The notes beneath the pieces were generated by a model. It was given only the letters and a program-made list of their open reading frames with translations, was not told where the DNA came from and searched no databases. Position numbers and translations under genes: made by a program. Below, one piece after another: positions 1 through 7,853 of a stretch of DNA of 17,500 bases; position 1 is the first letter of the stretch; the number at the start of each line of letters is the position of its first letter. This DNA comes from Chondrilla cf. caribensis. Lineage: Eukaryota > Porifera > Demospongiae > Chondrillida > Chondrillidae. Location: positions 3,229,014 to 3,246,513 of the forward strand of contig OZ026566.1 in assembly GCA_964020155.1 (NCBI GenBank). Reading direction: 5' to 3'.

Positions 1-463
1 CAGGGTTTGAAAAACTTGGCATGCATGCGGTGTAAGTGGAACCTTACTGAGGTATAAAACAGGGGTGTACTTCCTGTGTACTTTGGCGTCAGCAGTTGCC
101 GATGTGATATTTAACTGTTATGTACCATTAGCTTATAAATGGTGTGCACAAAACAGGACAAACTGACTTCCTGACATACGGAAGGGGGAGATTTCTACTG
201 AAATCATTTGCTTGCAGTAATTCAATCTGCATGATTCATTACACATACATATAGATACATACATACCATATGTAAGAAGTCACATTGAACCAGACAAGGA
301 TTTGCACTTTCACCTGAATTGGTGTGGATTTACTTAACCCCATTTCGTGACTCATTCCAACAAGGCCAGTGAGCCATAACTGTGGTTGGCAGCGAGTGCA
401 CAACTCAAGGATATTAGCTTTTGCATTGACTGTTGTAACAGCTGTAAAAGTAACAGTAGAAAT

Positions 464-522
464 TGTGTGTGTGTGTGTGTATGAGTGTGGGTACGTGTGT
501 TTGTGTATATTGTGTGTGTATG

Positions 523-565
<43 letters not shown>

Positions 566-642
566 TGTGTGTGTGTGTGTGTGTGTGTGCATGTGTATGT
601 TGTGTGTGTGTGTGTGTGTGTGTGTATGCGTGTGCATGTGTT
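464..642. repeat. (TG)n microsatellite, interrupted
   Basis: About 180 bp of TG dinucleotides on the plus strand, interrupted by short TA, CG and TT variants (for example GTACGTGTG and GCATGTGTATG). It lies about 660 bp past the stop codon of the minus-strand IGFBP-like gene, so it is probably intergenic. The interruptions suggest an old array. Confidence 0.97.
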
Positions 643-1102
643 GTATGTCCTAAGTGCATTGTATTTTTCATGACATGATCCAACTTGCATGGCTCAAAAT
701 ATGATCACTGGATGGCCAATGGTTCACATTCGGTATTACATTCAAAGGCATTCAATCCCTCTATCGCACTGCTCATTGAATTACAGATCAAATTAACCTT
801 TGTACTGTATATGATCATGTCATGTACCACTGCATATTTCAGTCTATCTGAATGTAATTGTCAACCAAATTATATTTGAATAAAGCATTTTGATATACAC
901 AGTAACTGCTTACATATACTATATGGGCCAAAGATAATAATATATGTATATATATCGTTGCATAACTCAATTATAAAATCCATGAAATTGAAAACAGAGG
1001 ACTGTACTTGCGAACTTCGCAACACTGTATGTAGACATACATAGTACACTTTAAACAAAAGGGTGATGATAAATGTCAATATTTTGAAACTGTTACATTT
1101 CA

Positions 1103-1108
1103 TTTATT
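1103..1108 (-). promoter_or_regulatory. Candidate polyadenylation signal of the IGFBP-like gene
   Basis: Plus-strand tttatt reads AATAAA on the minus strand, about 190 bp beyond the stop codon at 1299. An ATTAAA variant lies nearer the stop, at 1237-1242. Which one is used cannot be told from sequence. Confidence 0.4.
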
Positions 1109-1298
1109 GCTATCATTAAAAATAAAAACCTATTAATATATAAGTGCAATCAAAAATCAAACTTCAAGTTAAAAAATACATTCAGGGCACATAGAATAGC
1201 AATTGGGCATATTTTGAGGGGAAAGGAAAAAAGATTTTTAATTTGAGAAGGAATTCTCGAAATGAGAGTTAATCTGTCTTATCCTGAATGGATTAGTG

Positions 1299-2392
1299 TT
1301 AATCTCTTGGCGAGCTGGGGGCATTAGGAATCTTGCAAAGGACTTTACCCTTCTGTAATCCATTAACCTTACCTAAAGGCTGTACAAGGAAAACAGAGTC
1401 AATGACAACTACACTCAGTAATACTGTATAACATAATTATAATATTATTATTACAATTATAGTTTGTATATTGAAGTAAGTATATTTAGGACACTGTGCT
1501 TGTCTGAGCAGCTTACCTTCACTTTCACTTGTCTGATATATGCTTTCATGCATCTTCCATAGTGGATGAGGCACTGTTGGCCATGACGGCACAAGGTGCA
1601 GGGCGGATCAAAGTCCTCGACAAAGAAGCATGCTTTGCAAGTCGTGACGTGACAATTCGGTTTCACATCAAATCCGTGCTCATCTCCAAGTATTTCGCTT
1701 CTACATGTGGATAAAAAGAGAAGGTTAAAATACGCGAATTAGACCACCTCTCCATTAGATTTATAGTACTGTATTAGAAAATAATATTAATTATAATAAA
1801 TGAACTTATGGACACTCCATACACATGTAGGCGATAGAATAATGACTCACGAATTCACTGAGCACATCTTGTTTCTGTTGTCACTGCAGTAGTCCAGCGA
1901 GCAGGGCGAGGGACAGTTGTCGTCCTCAGGGTCGTCCTCCACAGACATCACGCTCACGACCGTGGTCGTATTCGTATGGTTCTTGGGCTTCGTTCGCCCC
2001 GTGTCCACTGTAGCTGTTGGTGATATGAGATTCTCCGATTGCGTCGAAACGGTGGGGTTCGTCGATCGAGTTGCTTCGCTAGGTCCTCTTGTACTAGTTG
2101 AAAAGGTTTCATTAATGCATATACCTTTACTGGAGCCTTCCCTATCTGGGAAGCAGATCAAGCGTTTTCCACACTTTCCAAACGTTTCACCGCATCTTTC
2201 GTTTTGTGCCTTGAAACAAACCATGCAACATCCGCATCTGTCCCAACCCGCCCCGGCTTTGCAGCTTGAAATGTCGAGTGGAGGACAGATATGTCTATTG
2301 CCGTAACAAGGGGGGCACTCGCTCCCCGCCACAATGTGTGAAAAGAGCGCCAAACACACAACGATTAAACTTAATCTCAGACGAGATTCCAT
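1299..2392 (-). CDS. Secreted IGFBP-domain, cysteine-rich protein (3 exons)
   Basis: Coding exons on the minus strand: 2392-1851 (ends in phase 2 at a GTGAGT donor), 1700-1517 (donor GTAAGC) and 1352-1299 (after a TTACAG acceptor, ending GAT TAA). Together they give 780 nt, or 259 residues. Residues 1-23 form a signal peptide with likely cleavage VAG|SE. Residues 25-93 are an IGFBP N-terminal domain: twelve cysteines and the hallmark CGCCMVC at 53-59. In IGFBP, CCN and HtrA1-type proteins this module binds growth factors or anchors a modular extracellular protein. A Ser/Thr-rich linker follows (97-150) with N-glycosylation sites at N94, N138 and N141, then a 12-cysteine C-terminal part that I do not recognise and that lacks a CWCV thyroglobulin signature. 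The protein is therefore probably extracellular, but the name IGFBP sensu stricto is not justified and insulin/IGF binding is unproven. Exons 1 and 2 are strong; the 17-residue final exon rests on phase and splice sites only. Confidence 0.87.
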
Positions 2393-2460
2393 CTTCGGAG
2401 CAATGTAAAGTCGAATCTTTGCAATCGGTAGGGTTGTGGAATATGCTGCAGCTTAACACG

Positions 2461-2468
2461 TATTTATA
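2461..2468 (-). promoter_or_regulatory. TATA box of the IGFBP-like gene
   Basis: Plus-strand tatttata reads TATAAATA on the minus strand, ending 68 bp before the ATG at 2392. This fits transcription starting around 2430-2440 with a short 5' leader. A small GC-rich inverted repeat (gcgaagg at 2485-2491, ccttcgc at 2500-2506) lies just upstream and could belong to the proximal promoter. Confidence 0.55.
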
Positions 2469-2794
2469 GTCTAGCCCTTGCCCTGCGAAGGGAAAGGCGC
2501 CTTCGCGGTTTTTTCAACATTCCATTGACCTGTCAGCTCTTCTCACGGAAAGAATGCACTTGAACTATCAGTATTGTATTACCATGTCCGTGTACGAAGT
2601 CATGCTTAGTGAATGAGCGCACAAATAGTGACAACAGAGTACTTGTACGACCGAGCAGTCACACTTCTGCGCACCTCGCCACAAGACATAGACCAGGCAG
2701 AGGAGATCTGACGATAAACCTTCGATGGTGCGTGCCTCAAGGGTGACATAACTGAATGGCTGACATAAGAATAATTTTAATATAAGTTACAAAT
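2469..2794. other. Intergenic region between the IGFBP-like and TTC9-like genes
   Basis: About 325 bp separate the TATA box of the downstream minus-strand gene from the stop codon of the upstream one. An ATTAAA on the minus strand at about 2776-2781, just past the TTC9-like stop, could be its polyadenylation signal. I see no further gene or repeat, so both the 3' end of one gene and the promoter of the next must fit here. Confidence 0.5.
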
Positions 2795-3012
2795 TCAATG
2801 AGAGCTGTGATCGCTTGAGAAGAGACCTTTAAACATGGACTTCTCTTGATTGTGATATTCTTTCAACTGTTGATATGAAATGGCCAGTTGCTTTTTTACA
2901 GCCGAGTCTGTGTGTACCACAAAATGAAATATCAACAAAAACTTGATCAATACATGACTGTACACCCAACATAGAGATAATATATATGTATTTCAAATTG
3001 GCAAATATCCTG

Positions 3013-3075
<63 letters not shown>

Positions 3076-6000
3076 GTGTGTGTCAGTGCATGCATGAGCG
3101 TATATGTTCGTAGGTATGAATATAATTGTATATGAGTTATTATACATCGTAGGTGAGTCTACACTTAGAGTTGCTCTATATAACTAGACACCTCATGACA
3201 TAACATCATGTTGTGACAAGTAACACAAATTAGTATTGTGTTATCACCTTTTGGATCCAGTTCATGTGCTTTACGGAGATATTTAATGGCATCATCGATT
3301 TTATTAAGATTCAAACTTGCACATCCTTTTCTGTAAATGGCTTTCTGGTTTTCAGGATCGAGCTCCAGGACCTACCGTACCAAGAACATTGTGTAAGCCC
3401 TTAACAGGAAATGCATGTGAGTGTAGGTATACATTTCAACCCACTTGACACAAACTCCGGGTCACTTCCAGTTTATTCACATGTTAGCGGAACCTCACTT
3501 TATAAGAATGCGTAACAATACATGTGGATGGTGTTGGGGTTAGGAACAACTGTTGCGTTGACCAGAATTGATGTTAACAGAGTTTGTGCCAAGTTGTTCC
3601 GATACTGTTCATGTGCAAGTGTACAATTTCATTTTTCGTTCGTTCAACCACAGACAGTAGAGAAATAGGACTAATCAGTGGTCCTCCCACTCCAGTATCT
3701 ATGAGTTAACAAGTTGAGCAAGGGATTGCTTACACCAAGAGTGGGCGTAATACTCTACAAGGATGAAGACAGTGATCTCAGCTTCTAGCATAAGGAGGCA
3801 TTCAAAGTTCAACTTTACCCACACAAATTCCGATAAAAGGCCCCTTACAAGCCTACCTGCTGTGGTAACAAGACGAACAACAGATAAAGTGTTGCAACGA
3901 ACCATATCATTAATCCTGTGAAGACAAGTGTATAGAATTACTGTTAACGATCGAACCATTCCTACTGGGATGGAATAGGCTATTGGCTAACATATAACAT
4001 ACCATCTGGCCACCTAGGATGAACAACTGTGTGACTTGCAGCAGACCATTTCACCCGGTACAAGATGTACTAATAGCTAACATTGACAACCCACTATAAC
4101 AAGGGCTAATGTATGACATTCCTCATATGGTCAAGCCTCTCTATAGCTACCACTCCTGCAAATCAGTAAAGTTGAGTCATTGGTAATATTTCAAGAGTAC
4201 ATAGTATGTACATATGAGGGATCATTGGCAGGGGTGCCTTGTTTGTATTTTTGCTGGTTTGAGAATATTGGACGTTAATACAATGCATGCTACTGTCCTT
4301 ATCTTATGTCAGGGTCAAATGTCTATATGGCAATGTGGAAGAACTAACTTTTAAACAACAAAACAGAATACCGACATGTCTGGAACATATATTACATACT
4401 CACAGTGGTTGTGTGCCTTAGGGCACTATCCCATTTTTCTAGCTTCAAAGCACATGCTGGAAGTAAGAGAGAGAAGTGGACAACAGAGAGGTCAGGGACT
4501 GCCATGCAAGCAGTAGCAGGTACGACCGCACTGTGATAGCGTGTAAGCAGGCAACACAGCTTGTTCTGATTCTATACGATAGTTCTATTATCTATGGTAT
4601 TACCGTATAGCGGGAAATTTTCACGAGGTCGCAATTTTTGCAGTTTTCGCGACTTGACTGAAGGAGCAAAAATTACAACCACGAATTTTCAGTTTAACAT
4701 TGCACAATACTTGCCTTTGATTGCATCATTGCGAAATATGAACAGCAAATACTAGGCCAAGGTGCATTTCGTGAAATTTTGGACCCGTGAAAATATCCCG
4801 CTATACAGTATCACCTCACACTGGTTCTTCCTCCTGGTGGTCTAGCTATGTACTGTAGGTGTAACAGCTAACACCTGACATGCCTTTACTCATTTTAATT
4901 TTGAATGGAAACATAAATTGGAAAGGGAAACATAATATTATGCATACTACAAACACAGGGGGTGTACCAAATTGGAAAGGGGTGTGTGTACAAACCACAA
5001 TACTGGGATGTACAATAATAAGCAATAGGTAACAAAACATCAACTTAGAAACAGTACACACTAGAGTGTGGGAAAACTGACAAAACATGTACAGTAGTAC
5101 ACACTGGAGGAGATTCAAATAACTGACAACTCTTTACCAAAATTAATTGACCCTCACTGCAGTTCAATGTGACATCACTAACCACAACAAACTGACCTAA
5201 CCAAAACAATAAGAATAACATTAAACATAATGTATACCCAATCAATATGGTTAGTTTGTGGTTTGAAAAGTGATCACTTGGTACTCAACAACCTCCTATA
5301 TACACCAAAGGAACTGGGCCCACAATGTGAAGTATCTTGTCAGAACCTAATGACTGGGGCCCACAGGTACAGTAGATACTCCCAAAGACAAACTATAAGG
5401 GACCCACAAAATTAGTTCTTGTTATAAGATGCTCTTCTTATCAGGATTGCTTATCATGTAGTTTACCATGACAAACTGAACAAAGCTTGAAGCAGTGACT
5501 TGTCTTAAGGATGGTTTTCTTAATGTGTCCTTACTGTATGGCATTAGTTACACCCACATTGAATTTGATTTGGCAGTGTAACTCAAGTCACATGACTATC
5601 ACAGGTACAATGTTGTAGAAATTATCCAACATGTTGGAACAACTAACCAGGAGTGTGTGCCAACCAGGAGTGTGTACTAACCAGGAGTGTGTACTAATCA
5701 GGAGTGTGTACTAACCAGGAGTGTGTACTAACCAAGAGTGTGTGCTAACCAGGAGTATGTACAAACCAGGAGTATGTACTAACAAAGTGTATGTACTAAC
5801 CAGGAGTGTGTACCAACCAGGAGTGTGTACCAACCAGGAGTGTGTACTAACCAGGAGTGTTTACTAACCAGGAGTGTGTACTAAGCAGGAGTATGTACTA
5901 ACGAAGTGTACGTACTAACCAGGAGTGTGTACTGACCAGGAGTGTGTACTAACCAAGAGTGTGTACTAACCAGGAGTGTGTACTAACCAGGGTACTCACT

Positions 6001-6371
6001 AAGCAAATTGCATTATTGTATGCTCTTACTATTGAGGATCTGTACCCACCTGCTAAGTTGTTAGCTATTGAGATGGTGAGTGCTTGAACCTCTTCCTTGG
6101 TGTCCTGTGGAAGCCTAGACATGCTAGTGACCTGGTCTGGACGGGAGCCGAAGGAGCTGACAGGACTGTCTTGAAAAGTTCTCAGGCATAGGTTTGCATT
6201 GTGGTACTTTCGCATTGCTTCTCTAATTTTACCTGCTCTGAAGAGTTCGTTGCCATTTGCTTTATAATCACGTATTTCTGACAGGATCTGAATGTCTTTC
6301 TCTTTTAAAGTTGCATTCCGATTCGCGGTAGTTGCCAGTTCATCGGTTTCGTTTTGGAAATGTGTAGCCAT
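2795..6371 (-). CDS. TTC9-like: TTC9-like tetratricopeptide repeat protein (4 exons)
   Basis: Coding exons on the minus strand: 6371-6050 (donor GTGGGT, phase 1), 4456-4404 (53 nt, acceptor TTCCAG, donor GTGAGT), 3371-3248 (donor GTGATA) and 2907-2795 (acceptor CACACAG, stop TGA). They total 612 nt, or 203 residues, with consistent phases. TPR1 lies around residues 34-66 (ANGNELFRAGKIREAMRKYH), TPR2 around 99-131 (NNLAACALKLEKWDSALRH) and TPR3 around 132-165 (ELDPENQKAIYRKGCASL). A lysine-rich tail with EYHNQEKSMFKGLF matches the end of TTC9/TTC9C and FKBP-type TPR proteins. The length and the TPR1-loop-TPR2-TPR3 order fit the TTC9 family, cytoplasmic proteins whose TPRs bind partner peptides (chaperones or cytoskeletal proteins in studied members). 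ATG 6371 was chosen for its AAAATGG context and because homology starts after it; an in-frame ATG at 6530 would add 53 residues. No peptidyl-prolyl isomerase domain is present. Confidence 0.9.
3015..3083. repeat. (TG)n microsatellite in intron 3 of the TTC9-like gene
   Basis: A nearly pure TG tract of about 69 bp with one CG step near its right end. It lies in the 340-bp intron 2908-3247, so the transcript carries it as CA repeats about 165-235 nt after the splice donor. Confidence 0.97.
3372..4403 (-). other. Intron 2 of the TTC9-like gene, with a possible degenerate inverted-repeat element
   Basis: This 1,032-bp intron holds no recognisable coding sequence. An inverted pair, cttgacacaaactc at 3444-3457 and gagtttgtgccaag at 3580-3593 (13 of 14 match), encloses about 120 bp and may be the remains of a small terminal-inverted-repeat element. 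No clear target duplication is visible. The frame at 3699-3959 shows no domain. Confidence 0.4.
4601..4810. mobile_element. MITE with 25-bp terminal inverted repeats (CGTATAGCGGG type)
   Basis: The left end TACCGTATAGCGGGAAAT... (4601-4625) and the right end (4786-4810) are inverted copies matching at 23 of 25 positions. The 210-bp element starts and ends with TA, as expected for Tc1/mariner-type insertion into TA. There is no open frame for a transposase, so it is non-autonomous. It sits in intron 1 of the TTC9-like gene. Similar ends are known to me from sponge genomes, by memory only. Confidence 0.85.
4811..5642 (-). other. Remaining part of intron 1 of the TTC9-like gene
   Basis: No exon, RNA gene or intact mobile element was recognised. 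A short direct repeat, aaattggaaagggg-like, occurs at about 4915 and 4968. Open frames here (for example 4846-5118 and 5045-5245) are hydrophobic low-complexity translations without splice context or family resemblance. Confidence 0.5.
5643..5991. repeat. 17-bp minisatellite, about 20.5 units, in intron 1 of the TTC9-like gene
   Basis: Consensus unit on the plus strand is CTAACCAGGAGTGTGTA, repeated head to tail with no length change from 5643 to about 5991. Variants include ATGTA endings and AAGTGT cores. The array ends about 58 bp from the splice donor of exon 1 (donor at 6049 on the minus strand). In the transcript it reads TACACACTCCTGGTTAG. The same unit forms a second array at 14889-15228. 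Confidence 0.97.
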
Positions 6372-6636
6372 TTTGTTACAAAAGGGTATCCCCCCTTGTA
6401 ATTCGCCGTAGCTCAAGAGTGTACCTTTATACACGGAATGACACACACGTATATACACACTCCCTTTCAAATATGGCTCCTGATTAGTGAACACTGTGCA
6501 GTAAATCTCGAACTGGTATAGTAAATACATTGCATGTATGTCTGCTTTGAGTTGTTACTTCTTCGTTATTTGCTGAGATGGAGCCTGTAATCGATCCAGT
6601 TGAATTACCCTTCAGAAGACCGATGGTCCAGCAGCA
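6372..6636. promoter_or_regulatory. Divergent promoter between the TTC9-like and START genes
   Basis: Only 265 bp separate the ATG of the minus-strand TTC9-like gene (6371) from the ATG of the plus-strand START gene (6637). Both start codons have good contexts (AAAATGG and GCAATGG). Both core promoters and 5' leaders must therefore lie here, so a shared bidirectional promoter is likely. No convincing TATA box is visible on either strand. Confidence 0.6.
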
Positions 6637-7787
6637 ATGGCCGAGCTTCCCCCGGGACTACATTTGAAGGAGTCGTCTTTGAGTGCAGCGCATTCTAAGT
6701 GGACCGAAAATACGTATGTTGGAGACTTCACCTTGCCCAAAGGTAATTTATCAGATTTCTTTGGTGTGTTTTTATGTCCAAGCATTATATTAATTATGAG
6801 TAAATCCTGCTGCAGCATAGATTGATTACTTATTATGGGTGTAGAGTAGTTGGACACGTATAGGGCCTATAGGTACTCATGAAGTTTCACCAATTTCACA
6901 AAGCATGTCGATATGATGAAATGTTGCTTATTCTTCTTCTCCAAGATTCAAAGGGAGCTGTTGACTTTAAAACTCTTGGAAGTCTGCTATCTGCAAAGTT
7001 GATTGAGGAAGTATGTGTGTGTTAGCAATAATTAGATGCAGTCATGCTATTGGTGTACTAATCCAGCACATTTATGTCAGCACTGCAGTATTGCCAAGTA
7101 TGGGTAGTGAATTCTCTTCAATCCACCCTGGCTTTATTCACTACATCCAGTGTCTGCCATCATTTGAATGCAAAAGTTCATTCCAATTCTATGGTATTAA
7201 AGGAGAATTGTGAAGACTGGTTGCTGTGGTGGCTTAGGGGCTCAGTGGTTATGGCAGCTTCAGCCAGACACCCTGGGTTCGAGCCCCTCAGCTGCCGTTT
7301 TTTCACTATTCTCCTTTCTTTGTCAGCAGGTTGATTTCTAAATAATTGGATTCACGACTACCTCACCTGCTTCTATCTAATTGTCTGTAATTTGGGGATC
7401 AGATGGTGTGATTGGAATTATTTGATTGGGTGAGGAATGAAGACAATTAAAAATAATTTGTGAAAAAAATTCATTTGTGCACACAGATAATCCACGATAT
7501 TCACTAACCTACCACAGTTAATTTCTGTCACGAATTACAACAGACGAGAATTCACTGATTTATTTTTGTATCAATTTACCATGCAGTGTGGCTGTGAGTA
7601 GGAGTCTGTCTGTATGTCTTCAGAGCTGATTTGGGGGTGTAATTAATTGAATATAATATTTGTACAATATTGACAATGTATGGTTGGTATACCCTTGCCA
7701 TGTACAGACTCTGTATGCCTCTTATGTGGACCCTGTGTATGGGAGAGGTGGTGTTGATGTCCCAGAAGGTGTACAGTGGAGGTCAGC

Positions 7788-7853
<66 letters not shown>

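Larger units (their letters stand above)
1..1298. other. Intergenic region downstream of the IGFBP-like gene
   Basis: No gene was recognised on either strand. The stretch holds one long TG tract (464-642), an AT-rich patch around 930-960, and possible polyadenylation signals for the minus-strand IGFBP-like gene. Open frames through the TG tract encode only Cys-Val or His-Thr dipeptide runs and are artefacts. A 64-codon frame at 685-879 shows no domain, signal peptide or splice partner. Confidence 0.6.

Noticed and set aside
3699..3959. Minus-strand 86-codon frame as an extra TTC9-like exon
   Set aside because: The exons at 4404-4456 and 3248-3371 join in phase and in protein sequence without it, and its translation shows no TPR motif.
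5643..5991. CRISPR array
   Set aside because: Units are directly adjacent 17-bp repeats with no unique spacers, inside an intron of an animal gene.
6372..6530. Upstream in-frame ATG (6530) for the TTC9-like protein, adding 53 residues
   Set aside because: The extension has no TTC9 resemblance and would occupy most of the divergent promoter; the ATG at 6371 has a much better context. Kept only as an alternative.
7223..7300. Functional tRNA gene
   Set aside because: A and B boxes are present but no convincing acceptor and anticodon stems could be drawn, and a SINE-like body follows.
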